Source: Pseudomonas sp. DG56-2 (GTDB lineage: Bacteria; Pseudomonadota; Gammaproteobacteria; Pseudomonadales; Pseudomonadaceae). Taken from it: a stretch of DNA of 64,000 bases. The translations under genes and the position numbers were made by a program. Location: the NCBI RefSeq assembly GCF_004803755.1, contig NZ_CP032311.1, positions 5,756,433 through 5,820,432 on the forward strand, written 5' to 3'. The notes below the pieces were generated by a model that saw only the letters and a list, made by a program, of their open reading frames with translations, had not been told where the DNA came from and ran no database searches. This document shows, piece by piece, positions 50,262 to 62,875 of this stretch. The stretch's first letter is position 1. Every line of letters starts with the position of its first letter.

Positions 50262-51806
50262 TTACCAGGTTTGGGTGGCCTTGAACTTCTCGATACCGGC
50301 TTTGATGCCAGCGTCGATTTCGTCGTTGAAGTCACCCTTCACGTTGATCTTCGCCATCAGTTCGGCGTGATCACGGTTGAAGTAAGAGATCAGCGCTTGT
50401 TCGAAGCTACCGATCTTAGGGATTTCAACGTCGGTCAGGAACCCACGCTCAGCGGCATACAGCGACAGCGCCATGTCCGCGATGGACATTGGAGCGTATT
50501 GCTTCTGCTTCATCAGCTCGGTAACACGTTGACCGTGTTCGAGTTGCTTACGGGTGGCTTCGTCCAGGTCAGAAGCGAACTGAGCGAATGCCGCCAGTTC
50601 ACGGTACTGAGCCAGAGCGGTACGGATACCACCGGAGAGCTTCTTGATGATCTTGGTCTGAGCGGCACCACCCACACGGGATACCGAAACACCGGCGTTA
50701 ACTGCAGGACGGATGCCCGAGTTGAACATGGCCGATTCCAGGAAGATCTGACCGTCGGTGATGGAAATCACGTTGGTCGGAACGAACGCGGAAACGTCGC
50801 CAGCCTGGGTTTCGATGATCGGCAGGGCGGTCAGAGAACCGGTCTTGCCAGTTACAGCACCGTTGGTGAACTTCTCAACGTACTCTTCAGAAACGCGCGA
50901 AGCACGCTCCAGCAGACGGGAGTGGAGATAGAACACGTCACCTGGGTACGCTTCACGTCCTGGTGGACGGCGCAGCAGCAGGGAGATCTGACGGTAGGCA
51001 ACAGCCTGCTTGGACAGGTCATCGTAAACGATCAGAGCGTCTTCACCGCGGTCACGGAAGAACTCGCCCATGGTGCAACCGGCGTATGGCGCCAGGAATT
51101 GCAGTGCGGCGGATTCCGAAGCACTGGCAACAACCACGATGGTGTTGGCCAGGGCGCCGTTTTCTTCCAGCTTGCGAACGATGTTGGCAACGGTGGAACG
51201 CTTTTGGCCGACAGCGACATAAACACAGAAAATACCGGAGTCTTTCTGGTTGATGATGGCGTCGATCGCCATGGCGGTCTTACCGATCTGACGGTCACCG
51301 ATGATCAGCTCACGCTGGCCACGGCCGACAGGGATCATGGCGTCGACGGATTTGTAGCCAGTCTGTACAGGCTGGTCTACCGACTTACGCCAGATAACGC
51401 CCGGAGCAACTTTCTCGACCGCGTCGGTCTCGGTGTTGCCCAGTGGGCCCTTGCCATCAATTGGGTTGCCCAGTGCGTCAACAACGCGACCCAGCAGTTC
51501 CTTACCAACTGGAACTTCGAGGATGCGGCCGGTGCACTTGGCGCTCATGCCTTCAGCGAGGGAGTCGTACGCGCCCAGTACTACCGCACCAACGGAGTCT
51601 TGCTCCAGGTTGAGGGCCATACCGTACACGCCGCCTGGAAACTCGATCATTTCGCCGTACATTACGTCGGCCAGACCGTGAATCCGCACGATACCGTCAG
51701 AAACGCTGACGACGGTACCCTCGTTGCGGGCTTGAGAGGCTACATCGAGGTTCTCGATGCGGCCCTTGATGATTTCACTTATTTCGGAAGGATTGAGTTG
51801 CTGCAT
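50262..51806 (-). CDS. atpA: ATP synthase alpha subunit
   Basis: The 514-residue regulatory subunit of F1 has Walker [14 protein letters not shown] near residue 170, the [12 protein letters not shown] region near 265 and [21 protein letters not shown] near 285, including family-invariant residues. It starts [17 protein letters not shown]. It alternates with AtpD in the F1 hexamer. Confidence 0.97.
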   Translation of the reverse strand: MQQLNPSEISEIIKGRIENLDVASQARNEGTVVSVSDGIVRIHGLADVMYGEMIEFPGGVYGMALNLEQDSVGAVVLGAYDSLAEGMSAKCTGRILEVPVGKELLGRVVDALGNPIDGKGPLGNTETDAVEKVAPGVIWRKSVDQPVQTGYKSVDAMIPVGRGQRELIIGDRQIGKTAMAIDAIINQKDSGIFCVYVAVGQKRSTVANIVRKLEENGALANTIVVVASASESAALQFLAPYAGCTMGEFFRDRGEDALIVYDDLSKQAVAYRQISLLLRRPPGREAYPGDVFYLHSRLLERASRVSEEYVEKFTNGAVTGKTGSLTALPIIETQAGDVSAFVPTNVISITDGQIFLESAMFNSGIRPAVNAGVSVSRVGGAAQTKIIKKLSGGIRTALAQYRELAAFAQFASDLDEATRKQLEHGQRVTELMKQKQYAPMSIADMALSLYAAERGFLTDVEIPKIGSFEQALISYFNRDHAELMAKINVKGDFNDEIDAGIKAGIEKFKATQTW

Positions 51807-51827
51807 TGCTCTGCTGCCCCTTCAAAC

Positions 51828-52364
51828 TCAAGATTTCAATGCTTCAGCCAGTTTCGCGATTTTGCCGCGAACCGAGCCATCGATTACCAGGTCGCCTGCG
51901 CGGATTACGACACCACCGATAAGGGAGGCATCCTCCGTCGCATGCAGGCGCACTTCCCGGCTGAGCCGTGCACTGAGAACCTTGGCGAGTTTGTCTTGCT
52001 GTTCTTGGTTCAACGCAAAAGCACTAGTGACTTCCACGTCCACGGATTTCTCTTGTTCAGCTTTGTACAGCTCGAACAGGGCCGAAATCTCCGGCAAAAG
52101 CAGGAGACGATCGTTTTCCGCGGCAACATGAATGAAATTCTGTGCCTGTGCATCGAACTTGTCACCGCACACGTCAATGAACGTGGCGGCCTTTTCTGCG
52201 CTCGTCAGTCGCGGGGCCTTGAGCAGGCGCTGCATAGTGTCGTCTTCCGACACTGCAGCAGCCAGGCCGAGCATGGCTGACCAATTGGCCAGTTGCTGAT
52301 GGGCCTGTGCGTGCTCAAAGGCCGCCTTAGCGTAAGGTCGGGCCAACGTGGTCAGTTCTGCCAT
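51828..52364 (-). CDS. atpH: ATP synthase delta subunit
   Basis: The 178-residue subunit ([20 protein letters not shown]) connects the peripheral stalk to F1; the N-terminal helical bundle and C-terminal [21 protein letters not shown] are typical OSCP/delta features. It lies between atpF and atpA. Confidence 0.96.
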   Translation of the reverse strand: MAELTTLARPYAKAAFEHAQAHQQLANWSAMLGLAAAVSEDDTMQRLLKAPRLTSAEKAATFIDVCGDKFDAQAQNFIHVAAENDRLLLLPEISALFELYKAEQEKSVDVEVTSAFALNQEQQDKLAKVLSARLSREVRLHATEDASLIGGVVIRAGDLVIDGSVRGKIAKLAEALKS

Positions 52365-52376
52365 GATCGCCCTCGC

Positions 52377-52847
52377 TTAAATTTCAGCGGCCAGTTTATT
52401 AACCAGCTCCGCATGCGCGTTTTGATCGATTGTGGCGCCAAGGATCTTTTCAGCACCGTCAACGGCCAGGCTACCCACTTGGGCACGCAGCGCGTCTTTG
52501 ACACTGTTAATTTCCTGTTCGATCTCGGCTTGAGCCTGAGCCTTCACACGGTCAGCTTCGACGCGGGCCTGGTCACGGGCTTCCTCGACGATCTGTGTAC
52601 CGCGTTTCTTGGCTTGCTCAATGATTTCGGCTGCCTGAGCTTTCGCTTCGCGCAGTTGCTGACCCGCTTTATCTTGGGCCAACTCCAGGTCGCGAGCTGC
52701 TCGGTTGGCAGCGTCCAGTCCATCCGCGATCTTCTTCTGACGTTCTTGCAATGCCGCGATGACCGGAGGCCACACGAACTTCATGCAGAACAGCACAAAA
52801 ATGAAGAACGCAACGGACTGACCAATCAGGGTTGCATTAATGTTCAC
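52377..52847 (-). CDS. atpF: ATP synthase subunit b
   Basis: The 156-residue peripheral stalk subunit has an N-terminal membrane segment ([20 protein letters not shown]) and a long charged helix rich in Ala, Glu, Lys and Gln for dimerisation. It has the standard length for gammaproteobacteria. Confidence 0.96.
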   Translation of the reverse strand: MNINATLIGQSVAFFIFVLFCMKFVWPPVIAALQERQKKIADGLDAANRAARDLELAQDKAGQQLREAKAQAAEIIEQAKKRGTQIVEEARDQARVEADRVKAQAQAEIEQEINSVKDALRAQVGSLAVDGAEKILGATIDQNAHAELVNKLAAEI

Positions 52848-52904
52848 GCCAACACCTCGCTCGTTCTTTGTCCATCACACCAAACCACTCGAGAATTCGA
52901 GTGA

Positions 52905-53177
<273 letters not shown>

Positions 53178-53305
53178 TTACGTCGTATTGGTTAGGTTTT
53201 TTAGTTTGAAGCGGTAAAACAAAATCGTTTTGTACAACTGCCCTTGCGGACTTTTTCGACCCTCCCCAGCACCTGCGGAAGGGCCATCAGACACGCCAGG
53301 CGGTC

Positions 53306-54599
<1,294 letters not shown>

Positions 54600-54674
54600 C
54601 ACAACTGCTCCTCAAAAGTCGACCAGCCAGTCAGCTATGACTTGGCATAATTTGTGCCGACAAAATGCGCGCAG

Positions 54675-54703
54675 AGTATAGGGGCGGTTTAACCCCTATT
54701 CAA
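54675..54703 (-). promoter_or_regulatory. Sigma-70 promoter of the atp operon
   Basis: Reading leftward, TTGAAT (54698-54703) and TATACT (54675-54680) are separated by exactly 17 bases, a strong housekeeping promoter, about 75 bases upstream of atpI. Confidence 0.82.
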
Positions 54704-54748
54704 CTGCTGGGTAGTGATTTCCGACTATGCGCTACAAATCGAATTGTT

Positions 54749-55621
54749 TCAGCGGATGTGAGCCAGCACACCTTGCAACTCATCTAGCGAGTTGTAACGG
54801 ATAACTAACTGACCTTTACCCTTGTTACCGTGACGTATCTGTACTGCCGAGCCCAAACGCTCTGCCAGACGCTGTTCAAGGCGGGTGATATCCGGGTCTG
54901 GTTTAGCCGCTTCGACCGGCTCCGGCTTACCATTGAGCCACTGGCGAACCAGTGCTTCGGTCTGACGTACAGTCAGCCCACGTGCGACAACATGACGCGC
55001 CCCGTCAACCTGCTGTTCTTCCGGCAAACCCAGAAGTGCCCGCGCATGACCCATTTCCAGATCACCGTGGGACAGCATGGTCTTGATCACATCCGGCAGC
55101 GAAATCAGTCGCAGCAAATTCGCCACGGTCACCCGCGACTTACCCACAGCGTCAGCTACTTGCTGCTGGGTGAGCTGAAATTCCACTTGCAGGCGCTGCA
55201 GTGCAATCGCCTCTTCCACTGGATTGAGGTCTTCGCGTTGGATGTTCTCGATCAGGGCCATGGCAATCGCCGCTTCGTCGGGCACATCGCGGACCATGGC
55301 CGGGATAGTTTCCATGCCAGCCTGCTGGCTGGCACGCCAGCGACGCTCACCGGCGATGATTTCGTAGCGGTTTTCAGCAATCGGGCGGACCACGATAGGC
55401 TGCATCACGCCCTGGCTCTTGATCGAGTTAGCCAGTTCTTCCAGCGCTTGCGGGTCCATGTCCCGACGAGGCTGGTATTTTCCGCGCTCGATCAAGTCGA
55501 GCGGCAGGTGTTGCAGTTCTTTCTGGTCGACCTTGACAGCCTGCTCTTCGAGCGCACTGACGGTGGGACCACTGAGCAGTGCATCCAACCCACGTCCGAG
55601 ACCCCGTTTCTTAACGGCCAT
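54749..55621 (-). CDS. parB: Chromosome partition protein ParB
   Basis: The 290-residue CTPase/DNA-binding protein starts AVKKRGLGRGLDALLSG. It has the ParB box with GERRWRASQQAG near residue 91, a helix-turn-helix (LTQQQVADAVGKSRVTVANLLRL near residue 152) that binds parS, and a C-terminal dimerisation domain. It spreads from parS sites to organise the origin region. It lies 9 bases after parA. A candidate parS is in folE2 at 5.6 kb. Confidence 0.96.
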   Translation of the reverse strand: MAVKKRGLGRGLDALLSGPTVSALEEQAVKVDQKELQHLPLDLIERGKYQPRRDMDPQALEELANSIKSQGVMQPIVVRPIAENRYEIIAGERRWRASQQAGMETIPAMVRDVPDEAAIAMALIENIQREDLNPVEEAIALQRLQVEFQLTQQQVADAVGKSRVTVANLLRLISLPDVIKTMLSHGDLEMGHARALLGLPEEQQVDGARHVVARGLTVRQTEALVRQWLNGKPEPVEAAKPDPDITRLEQRLAERLGSAVQIRHGNKGKGQLVIRYNSLDELQGVLAHIR

Positions 55622-55630
55622 ACGGATTCC

Positions 55631-56422
55631 TTAAGTTGTTTGTGCAGTGCGTGATGGACGGCGCTGACGGCGTACGAGTTCCCCTGCCAGGGCCAGATAG
55701 GCCAGCGCACCACGAGATTGCTTGTCGTAAGCCAGCGCCGGCATGCCGAAGCTCGGCGCCTCGGCGAGACGGATATTGCGCGGAATCACCGTATCGTAGA
55801 GCTGGTCGCCGAAGTGTTCCTTGAGTTGCGCTGACACATCGTTGATCAGACTGAGGCGCGGGTCGTACATGGTCCGCAGCAGGCCTTCGACCTTGAGCTG
55901 CGGGTTCAGACGCTCACCAATACGCTTGATGTTATCCACAAGGTCGCTCAAGCCTTCCAGCGCAAAGTACTCACACTGCATCGGAATGATCACGCCATCG
56001 GCAGCAACCAGGGCGTTGAGCGTCAGCATCGACAGCGATGGCGGACAGTCGATCAGGATGTAATCGTAATTCTCGCGGATAGGCGCCAGCGCCGTGCGCA
56101 ACCGGCTTTCCTTCATCTGCATTTCCAGCAGCACGACTTCCGCTGCTGTCAGGTCGCGGTTGGCCGGCAATAGCTGGTAACCACCGTGCTCGGAGAAGTG
56201 CATGGCCTGGGCCAGATCACATTCACCGATCAGCAAGTCATAGACCGAATGTTCCAGGACGTGTTTATCCACACCGCTACCCATGGTGGCGTTGCCCTGT
56301 GGATCGAGATCGATCAGCAGCACCCGGCGCTTGGTCGCGACCAGCGATGCTGCGAGGTTGATACAGGTGGTGGTCTTACCCACACCACCTTTCTGGTTCG
56401 CGATAGCGAATACCTTAGCCAT
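55631..56422 (-). CDS. parA: Chromosome partition ATPase ParA (Soj)
   Basis: The 263-residue deviant Walker ATPase has IANQKGGVGKTTTCINLAA near residue 6, LIDLDPQGNATMGSG near residue 38 and DCPPSLSMLTLNAL near 117. It moves ParB-parS complexes along the nucleoid. ATG 56422 gives MAKVFAIANQKGG. It follows rsmG in the same direction with an 18-base gap. Confidence 0.96.
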   Translation of the reverse strand: MAKVFAIANQKGGVGKTTTCINLAASLVATKRRVLLIDLDPQGNATMGSGVDKHVLEHSVYDLLIGECDLAQAMHFSEHGGYQLLPANRDLTAAEVVLLEMQMKESRLRTALAPIRENYDYILIDCPPSLSMLTLNALVAADGVIIPMQCEYFALEGLSDLVDNIKRIGERLNPQLKVEGLLRTMYDPRLSLINDVSAQLKEHFGDQLYDTVIPRNIRLAEAPSFGMPALAYDKQSRGALAYLALAGELVRRQRRPSRTAQTT

Positions 56423-56440
56423 TCTTGCTTGTGTTCCCAA

Positions 56441-57085
56441 TCATGCCGTGCGGCGCAGTATCAGCAGATGGCGCTGGCCTTGGCAACCCGGTACGGTCAA
56501 GGCCTGCTCGCTATCTACTCTGAAATCTGCCGGCAATGCTACCAGCTCATCGGCAGGATGCAGCCCTTTCATTGCCAACCACTGCGTCTGCGCATCGCCA
56601 AGGTGCCGAGTCCAGTTGGTAAAGTTCTCCATGCTGCTGAAAGCACGAGAAACAATTCCAGTGAAAGGCATCGTCGGTTGAAACGCTTCGACCCGGCTGT
56701 GGATAACTGTGAGGTTGTCCAACTTCAGCTCCAGTTTCACCTGGGTCAGGAAGCGAGTCTTCTTGCCATTGCTATCCAGAACCGTGACTTGTTTGTCCGG
56801 ATGCAGGATAGCCAGCGGAATACCGGGCATCCCGCCGCCGCTGCCAACGTCGAGCCAGCGCTCGCTGTGGATAAATGGCATGACGCTCAAACTGTCCAAC
56901 AGATGCCGAGAAACCATCTCGTCCGGATCGCGCACGGCGGTCAGGTTGTATGCCTTGTTCCACTTGATCAGCAGGGCCAGGTAAGCCAGCAGTTGCGCGT
57001 GATGCGTTTCGCTCAACTCGACGCCGAGTTGGCGGGCACCTGTGGACAACTCTTCAGCGTGTTGAGGGGTGACCTGAGAACTCAA
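56441..57085 (-). CDS. rsmG: 16S rRNA (guanine-527-N7) methyltransferase RsmG
   Basis: The 214-residue SAM-dependent enzyme (formerly GidB) modifies G527 of 16S r[19 protein letters not shown] near residue 71 is the SAM site, and RAFSSMENF near 140 is conserved. The start codon is an unusual TTG at 57083-57085, overlapping the mnmG stop (TTGA), which gives the standard [13 protein letters not shown] start and suggests translational coupling with low initiation. Two perfect DnaA boxes occur within the gene (56698, 56866). Confidence 0.94.
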   Translation of the reverse strand: MSSQVTPQHAEELSTGARQLGVELSETHHAQLLAYLALLIKWNKAYNLTAVRDPDEMVSRHLLDSLSVMPFIHSERWLDVGSGGGMPGIPLAILHPDKQVTVLDSNGKKTRFLTQVKLELKLDNLTVIHSRVEAFQPTMPFTGIVSRAFSSMENFTNWTRHLGDAQTQWLAMKGLHPADELVALPADFRVDSEQALTVPGCQGQRHLLILRRTA

Positions 57086-58977
57086 GCGCTTTGCTCCAAC
57101 TCACGGCTTGCGCCGCGTTTTTTCAGATGAATCAGCAACAGGGAGATTGCTGCCGGGGTTACACCAGGAATACGCGATGCCTGACCCAAAGTTTCAGGCC
57201 GGGTTTGACCGAGCTTGCTCTGAATTTCCTTGGATAGACCGGAAATACCGCTGTAATCGATATCGTCGGGCAGGCGGGTGTCTTCACTGGCACGCAAGCG
57301 GGCGATTTCTTCCTGTTGCCGGTCGATATAACCGGCGTACTTGGTCTTGATTTCAACTTGCTCGGCGACTTGCGGGTCGACATCGCTGCCACCCGTCACC
57401 TCCATCAGGCCAGCGTAGTCGATTTCCGGGCGGGTCAGCAGGTTGAGCAAGTTGTACTCATGGCTCAACGGCGTGCCGAACTTCTCAGCAATCGCTTGCC
57501 CCTGTGCGGTGTCTGGACGAACCCAGGTCGATTTCAGTCGCTGCTCTTCCAGGGCAATGCCCTCGCGCTTGGCGCTGAAGGCAGCCCAACGTTGATCATC
57601 GACCAGACCAAGCTCACGACCTTTTTCGGTCAGGCGCAAATCAGCGTTGTCCTCGCGCAGGATCAACCGATATTCGGCACGCGAAGTGAACATTCGGTAC
57701 GGTTCCTGGGTACCCAGAGTAATCAGGTCGTCGACCAGCACACCGATATACGCCTCGTCACGACGTGGGCACCAGCTTTCACGGCCCTGAGCACGCAGTG
57801 CCGCGTTGGTTCCAGCCAGCAAACCTTGTGCACCGGCCTCTTCGTAGCCAGTCGTACCATTGATTTGACCGGCAAAGAACAACCCACCAATAACCTTGGT
57901 TTCCAGGCTGTACTTCAGATCACGTGGATCGAAGTAATCGTATTCGATGGCATAGCCCGGGCGCACGATGTGGGCGTTTTCCATACCGCGGATCGAACGG
58001 ACGATCTGCAACTGCACATCGAATGGCAGTGATGTGGATATTCCGTTGGGGTAAAGCTCGTGGGTATTCAGGCCTTCAGGCTCGATGAACACCTGATGGC
58101 TTTCCTTGTCGGCAAAGCGATGGATCTTGTCCTCGATCGACGGGCAATAGCGTGGGCCAATACCTTCGATGACCCCGGAGTACATCGGCGAACGGTCAAG
58201 GTTCGAGGCAATGATTTCGTGGGTGCGGGCATTGGTGTGGGTAATCCAGCAACTGACCTGACGTGGGTGCTGTTCCTTGGAGCCCATGAAAGACATCACT
58301 GGAATCGGTGTGTCGCCAGGTTGCTCAGTCATCACCGAGAAATCCACAGAGCGGCCATCGATACGCGGCGGCGTACCGGTTTTCAGGCGGCCTACACGTA
58401 ACGGAAGCTCGCGCAAGCGATGCGCCAGGGCAATCGCTGGCGGGTCACCCGCGCGACCGCCGGAGTAATTCTGCAATCCAATGTGGATAAGTCCACCGAG
58501 GAAGGTCCCGGTCGTCAGCACTACTGAATCAGCGAAGAAACGCAGACCCATCTGAGTCACCACGCCGCGTACCTGGTCCTGCTCGACGATCAAGTCATCG
58601 CACGACTGCTGAAATATCCACAGGTTGGGCTGGTTCTCAAGAATTTCACGTACCACCGCCTTGTAGATAGCGCGGTCGGTTTGTGCGCGTGTAGCCCGTA
58701 CAGCCGGGCCTTTACGGTTGTTCAAAACACGGAATTGGATACCGCTCTTGTCAGTGGCCAATGCCATGACGCCGCCGAGCGCATCAATTTCCTTAACCAG
58801 GTGGCTTTTGCCGATACCACCAATGGCCGGGTTGCAACTCATATGACCGAGGGTTTCCACGTTGTGGGTCAGCAGTAGGGTTTTTACGCCCATGCGTGCA
58901 GACGCAAGCGCAGCCTCGGTACCGGCATGGCCGCCGCCGATGACGATCACTTCAAAACGGGAAGGGAAATCCACCAC
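57082..58977 (-). CDS. mnmG: tRNA uridine-34 carboxymethylaminomethyl-modifying enzyme MnmG (GidA)
   Basis: The 631-residue FAD protein works with MnmE to modify wobble U34. The FAD site is [21 protein letters not shown] near residue 10; also seen are family blocks [22 protein letters not shown] near residue 48 and [15 protein letters not shown] near 197. It starts GTG-GTG (first at 58977), with GAGGT upstream. The 512 bases before it form an origin-like region, as gidA abuts oriC in E. coli. Confidence 0.95.
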   Translation of the reverse strand: MVDFPSRFEVIVIGGGHAGTEAALASARMGVKTLLLTHNVETLGHMSCNPAIGGIGKSHLVKEIDALGGVMALATDKSGIQFRVLNNRKGPAVRATRAQTDRAIYKAVVREILENQPNLWIFQQSCDDLIVEQDQVRGVVTQMGLRFFADSVVLTTGTFLGGLIHIGLQNYSGGRAGDPPAIALAHRLRELPLRVGRLKTGTPPRIDGRSVDFSVMTEQPGDTPIPVMSFMGSKEQHPRQVSCWITHTNARTHEIIASNLDRSPMYSGVIEGIGPRYCPSIEDKIHRFADKESHQVFIEPEGLNTHELYPNGISTSLPFDVQLQIVRSIRGMENAHIVRPGYAIEYDYFDPRDLKYSLETKVIGGLFFAGQINGTTGYEEAGAQGLLAGTNAALRAQGRESWCPRRDEAYIGVLVDDLITLGTQEPYRMFTSRAEYRLILREDNADLRLTEKGRELGLVDDQRWAAFSAKREGIALEEQRLKSTWVRPDTAQGQAIAEKFGTPLSHEYNLLNLLTRPEIDYAGLMEVTGGSDVDPQVAEQVEIKTKYAGYIDRQQEEIARLRASEDTRLPDDIDYSGISGLSKEIQSKLGQTRPETLGQASRIPGVTPAAISLLLIHLKKRGASRELEQSA

Positions 58978-59489
58978 GCACCTCGTGCCTGTTTCGGGAA
59001 TAGATAGGGATAACGCACAAGTATAGGGACTTCCCCCCCTCTAAAGGAACCTTTTGCACAAAATTTAACCAGGCTGTGGATGAATGGTGAGCAATAGAAA
59101 TTAAAAGAGAGAAATTTATTAAAGCTTTGTTTTTATGTTTATTTCTATAGAGCACATTTTCTGTGGATAAAGATCTACAAGCCTTTATTTTCGTACTGTA
59201 CAGAGATTTATAACCCTGTGGTCTACCGACCATGAGCACTCTGGATAAGCGTCTTAAGCCTGTGGATTAAAACGTCACTTACCCACAGGCGTCGTTATCT
59301 TCAGCTTTTAGGGCTAGTTATCAACGGAGCTGAGGCTAGGTTTTCCACAGGGCTTATTTATGCGAATTGAAGTCAGGCGCACAGGCGAACGCGCAGAGGT
59401 CGTGCCGAAGGCAGCTCTATGGGAAGGGAAATAGGTGGGAAAAAGCGCAGCGGCCAGGCCCATTGCGGACCCGGCTGTGGATAAGAAAA
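58978..59489. other. oriC-like region between mnmE and mnmG
   Basis: No gene lies here. An AT-rich stretch (59093-59160, with AAAGAGAG and TTAAAGCTTT) precedes DnaA boxes: TGTGGATAA at 59162 and 59476 (perfect), and one-mismatch boxes TGTGGATGA 59075, TCTGGATAA 59240, TGTGGATTA 59261, TTACCCACA 59279 and TTTTCCACA 59341. Four of these (59162, 59261, 59279, 59341) have exactly the same spacing as boxes in the rpmH-dnaA region, so the two regions share ancestry. Whether this copy initiates replication or only binds DnaA is unknown. Confidence 0.8.
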
Positions 59490-60860
59490 TTATTTACCGA
59501 TGCAGAAGCTGGAGAAAATACGCCCGAGCAAATCGTCGGAGCTGAATGCTCCGGTGATTTCGCCCAGCGCTTGCTGGGCCTGACGCAGGTCCTCTGCCAG
59601 CAGTTCACCGGCTCCTGCCAAGGTCAATTGAGCACGTCCGTGTTCTAGGTGTGCGCTAGCCCTTCGCAGTGCCTCCAAATGGCGTCTGCGGGCGCTGAAG
59701 CTGCTCTCCGCGGTTTGTTCATAGCCCATGCAGGCCTTTAGGTGCTCGCGCAGCAGCTCAAGCCCTTGGTCGGAATCCTTGGCACTCAAGGTGATCGTGA
59801 CGTGGCCATCGTCACTTTTTTCCATCGTGATGCGCTCACCGCTCAAGTCAGCCTTGTTCCGTATCAGCGTGACCTTTGCTGGATCTGGACGCAGATCGAG
59901 AAATTCAGGCCACAAGGCAAAAGGATCACTTGCTTCGGGCGCCGTCGAGTCGACTACCAAGAGCACTCGATCAGCTTCAGTGATGGCCTTCAGCGCACGT
60001 TCGACGCCGATCTTTTCCACATGATCATCGGTATTGCGCAACCCTGCGGTGTCGACGACATGCAGCGGCATTCCATCAATGTGGATATGTTCGCGCAAAA
60101 TATCCCGAGTGGTACCGGCGATGTCAGTAACAATGGCGGCCTCGCGACCGGCCAGCACGTTAAGCAAGCTGGATTTACCGGCGTTGGGGCGGCCAGCGAT
60201 CACAACAGTCATGCCGTCGCGCAGCAATGCCCCCTGCCCTGCCTCTCGCTGTACGGTGGATAAGTGGGTACGGACATCATCGAGCATGCCCAGAACATGG
60301 CCATCGGCAAGAAAATCGATTTCTTCTTCAGGGAAGTCGATTGCCGCCTCGACGTAAATCCGCAAGCTGATCAGCTTTTCCGTAAGGTTATCCACACGAC
60401 GGGAAAACTCACCCTGCAATGAACGCAAGGCATTGCGCGCAGCCTGTGCAGAACTGGCTTCGATCAAGTCGGCAATCGCCTCGGCCTGAGCCAGGTCGAG
60501 CTTGTCATTGAGGAACGCACGTTCGCTGAATTCCCCTGGACGAGCCAGACGACATCCCAGTTGTACACAGCGCTGCAGGAGCATGTCGAGCACTACAGGG
60601 CCGCCGTGTCCCTGCAACTCCAATACATCTTCGCCGGTGAATGAGTTCGGACCAGGGAAAAACAGAGCAATGCCTTCATCGATTATCAAGCCATCATCGG
60701 CGCGAAACGGTCCGTAGTGCGCATGCCGAGGAGTCAGCGATTTTCCGCAGATGACCAGCCCGGCTTGCTGCGCCAAAGGTCCGGAGAGTCGCACGATTCC
60801 AACGCCCCCACGCCCCTGGGCGGTAGCAATGGCGGCAATGGTTTCACGAACAGTATTCAT
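59490..60860 (-). CDS. mnmE: tRNA modification GTPase MnmE
   Basis: The 456-residue GTPase partners MnmG. It has an N-terminal folate-binding domain ([20 protein letters not shown]), G1 [12 protein letters not shown] near residue 223, G3 DTAGLR near 270, G4 RNKAD near 335 and the C-terminal CIGK motif. ATG 60860 gives MNTVRET. It is separated from yidC by a terminator, and the origin-like region follows it. Confidence 0.96.
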   Translation of the reverse strand: MNTVRETIAAIATAQGRGGVGIVRLSGPLAQQAGLVICGKSLTPRHAHYGPFRADDGLIIDEGIALFFPGPNSFTGEDVLELQGHGGPVVLDMLLQRCVQLGCRLARPGEFSERAFLNDKLDLAQAEAIADLIEASSAQAARNALRSLQGEFSRRVDNLTEKLISLRIYVEAAIDFPEEEIDFLADGHVLGMLDDVRTHLSTVQREAGQGALLRDGMTVVIAGRPNAGKSSLLNVLAGREAAIVTDIAGTTRDILREHIHIDGMPLHVVDTAGLRNTDDHVEKIGVERALKAITEADRVLLVVDSTAPEASDPFALWPEFLDLRPDPAKVTLIRNKADLSGERITMEKSDDGHVTITLSAKDSDQGLELLREHLKACMGYEQTAESSFSARRRHLEALRRASAHLEHGRAQLTLAGAGELLAEDLRQAQQALGEITGAFSSDDLLGRIFSSFCIGK

Positions 60861-60895
60861 GCTCGAAGGCCTCACGACAAAAAACGACAGATAGC

Positions 60896-60919
60896 AAAAC
60901 GCCCCACGAGGGGGCGTTT
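60896..60919 (-). terminator. Terminator downstream of yidC
   Basis: AAACGCCCC-ACGAG-GGGGCGTTT forms a 9-bp stem; reading leftward it ends in GTTTTGC. It lies 25 bases after the yidC stop and 36 before mnmE. Confidence 0.85.
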
Positions 60920-60944
60920 ATCCACAGGTTAGCTGGCTAACCCG

Positions 60945-62627
60945 TTATGCAGCGGCTTTCTTTGTAGCCTTCTCGATGCTGCGAGTGATGTACCACTGCT
61001 GCGCGATCGACAAGCAGTTGTTCACAACCCAGTACAGCACCAGACCTGCAGGGAACCACAGGAAGAAGAAGGTAAAGATGATAGGCATCATTTTCATTAC
61101 CTTGGCCTGCATCGGATCCGGAGGCGTCGGGTTCAGCTGCTGCTGGATGAACATGGTTGCGCCCATGATGATCGGCAGGATGAAGAACGGATCCTTGATC
61201 GACAGGTCGGTAATCCAGAACATCCAAGGTGCTTGACGCATCTCGACGCTTTCAAGCAGTACCCAATACAGCGAAAGGAAGACTGGCATCTGCACTAGAA
61301 TCGGCAGACAGCCACCCAACGGGTTGATCTTCTCTTTCTTGTACAGCTCCATCATGGCCTGCGACATTTTCTGCCGATCATCGCCATGCTGTTCTTTCAG
61401 TGCGGCCAGTTTTGGTGCAACGGCACGCATGCGCGCCATCGACTTGTAGCTGGCAGCCGACAGTGGGAAAAACAACAGCTTGATCAGCATGGTCAGGACG
61501 ATGATCGACCAGCCCCAGTTGCCGAGCAGGTTGTGGATATGTTGCAGCAACCAGAAGATTGGCTGGGCGATGAACCACAGAATGCCGTAGTCGACAGTCA
61601 GTTCCAGGCCTGGGGACAACGTTTTGAGTTTGTCCTGAATCTTAGGACCTGCGTACAACATGGCACTGGTTTCGCCGGTAGCGCCAGCGGCAACATTCAA
61701 CGCCGGGCCAGTGAAACCAATGATGTAGTTACCTTGGCTGTCTTTACGCGTCTGAACGATATTGTTTTCAGACTTGTTCGGAATCCAGGCAGTAACGAAG
61801 TAGTGCTGGAGCCAGGCTACCCATCCACCGGTAACATTTTCTTTCAGATTTCCCTTGTCGATGTCTTTCATCGACACTTTTTTGTAGGGTTCTGAACTTG
61901 TCCACAGGGCAGCACCCAGGTAGGTCGCAGTACCAGTTGCAGTGCTGGAAGACGGATCCGAGCTGGCGTCACGCTTCAGTTGTGCAAACAGATTACCGGT
62001 CCAAGGCTGTGCGCTCTGGTTATCGATCAGGTAAGTAACGGTCAGATCATACTCGCCGCGCTTGAAACTGAAGCGCTTGATGTAGTTGACACCGTTATCG
62101 CTGAATTTGAGGTCGACTACCAGTTGATCCTGGCCATCAGCCAGTTGATAACTTTTCTTGTCGGCAGCGTACAACGGGCGACCGCTCGAACGTGCATCCG
62201 GACCATTGGTGCCAGTGAGGCCACTTTGAGCCAGGTAAGTACGTTCACCACCGTTATCGAACAACTGGAATGGAATGTCTGGATGATCCTGGCGGCGCGG
62301 ATACTTGGGCAGCATCAACTGGGCGATGTCACCACCGTTTGGATCGATAGCCAGGTCGAGTACGTCAGTTTTGACCCTAATCAGGTCTTTGCTAACGGCA
62401 ACTGGCGCCAGTTCGGCAGGGCTGGATTCAGCGTTGGCACTCGGCACATCGGCGCTGGCGCCAGTGTTTCCGGCCTGCGCGGTATCCGGCAACGCCGGGG
62501 CAACGTTGCTGGCAGCAGTATTCTGAGTCGGCAAGGCAGCTTGGCCGTAGTCCTGGTTCCAGTTAAGGACCATGACATAGGACACGATTGCCAGGGCGAC
62601 GATCAGGATCGTGCGTTTAATATCCAT
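60945..62627 (-). CDS. yidC: Membrane protein insertase YidC
   Basis: The 560-residue protein inserts and folds inner-membrane proteins alone or with SecYEG. It has an N-terminal membrane anchor (ILIVALAIVSYVMVLNW), a large periplasmic domain (about 60-340), and five C-terminal membrane segments with NWGWSIIVLTMLIKLLFFPL and GGCLPILVQMPVFLSLYWVL. It has the full gammaproteobacterial length. It starts 2 bases after the yidD stop. Confidence 0.96.
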   Translation of the reverse strand: MDIKRTILIVALAIVSYVMVLNWNQDYGQAALPTQNTAASNVAPALPDTAQAGNTGASADVPSANAESSPAELAPVAVSKDLIRVKTDVLDLAIDPNGGDIAQLMLPKYPRRQDHPDIPFQLFDNGGERTYLAQSGLTGTNGPDARSSGRPLYAADKKSYQLADGQDQLVVDLKFSDNGVNYIKRFSFKRGEYDLTVTYLIDNQSAQPWTGNLFAQLKRDASSDPSSSTATGTATYLGAALWTSSEPYKKVSMKDIDKGNLKENVTGGWVAWLQHYFVTAWIPNKSENNIVQTRKDSQGNYIIGFTGPALNVAAGATGETSAMLYAGPKIQDKLKTLSPGLELTVDYGILWFIAQPIFWLLQHIHNLLGNWGWSIIVLTMLIKLLFFPLSAASYKSMARMRAVAPKLAALKEQHGDDRQKMSQAMMELYKKEKINPLGGCLPILVQMPVFLSLYWVLLESVEMRQAPWMFWITDLSIKDPFFILPIIMGATMFIQQQLNPTPPDPMQAKVMKMMPIIFTFFFLWFPAGLVLYWVVNNCLSIAQQWYITRSIEKATKKAAA

Positions 62628-62629
62628 GA

Positions 62630-62875
62630 TTACTCGGCTATCGAAGAAGAACGGGAAGAGGGAGCAGGCGGAACCGGGTCAAAACCGCCGGCATTCCACG
62701 GATGACAACGCCCCAGGCGACGAACGGTAAGCCACCCGCCACGTAAAAGACCATGGTTTTCGATGGCTTCTAACGCGTAGCAGGAGCAACTGGGGTAGAA
62801 ACGACAGTGACTGGCCATCAGAGGACTAATGGCATAGCGGTAAAACTGGATCGGAACGAGTGCCAGTTTACGCAT
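62630..62875 (-). CDS. yidD: Membrane protein insertion efficiency factor YidD
   Basis: The 81-residue protein carries the family block [21 protein letters not shown] near residue 18, with its conserved cysteines, and [18 protein letters not shown]. It assists YidC-dependent insertion. It overlaps the rnpA 3' end by 8 bases and precedes yidC, the widespread rpmH-rnpA-yidD-yidC order. Confidence 0.95.
   Translation of the reverse strand: MRKLALVPIQFYRYAISPLMASHCRFYPSCSCYALEAIENHGLLRGGWLTVRRLGRCHPWNAGGFDPVPPAPSSRSSSIAE

Noticed and set aside
50199..52280. A 693-codon open frame on the plus strand across atpA-atpH, and similar long frames opposite atpD and glmS
   Set aside because: They lie antisense to certain conserved genes and arise from GC-biased third positions; no family resemblance or ribosome site.
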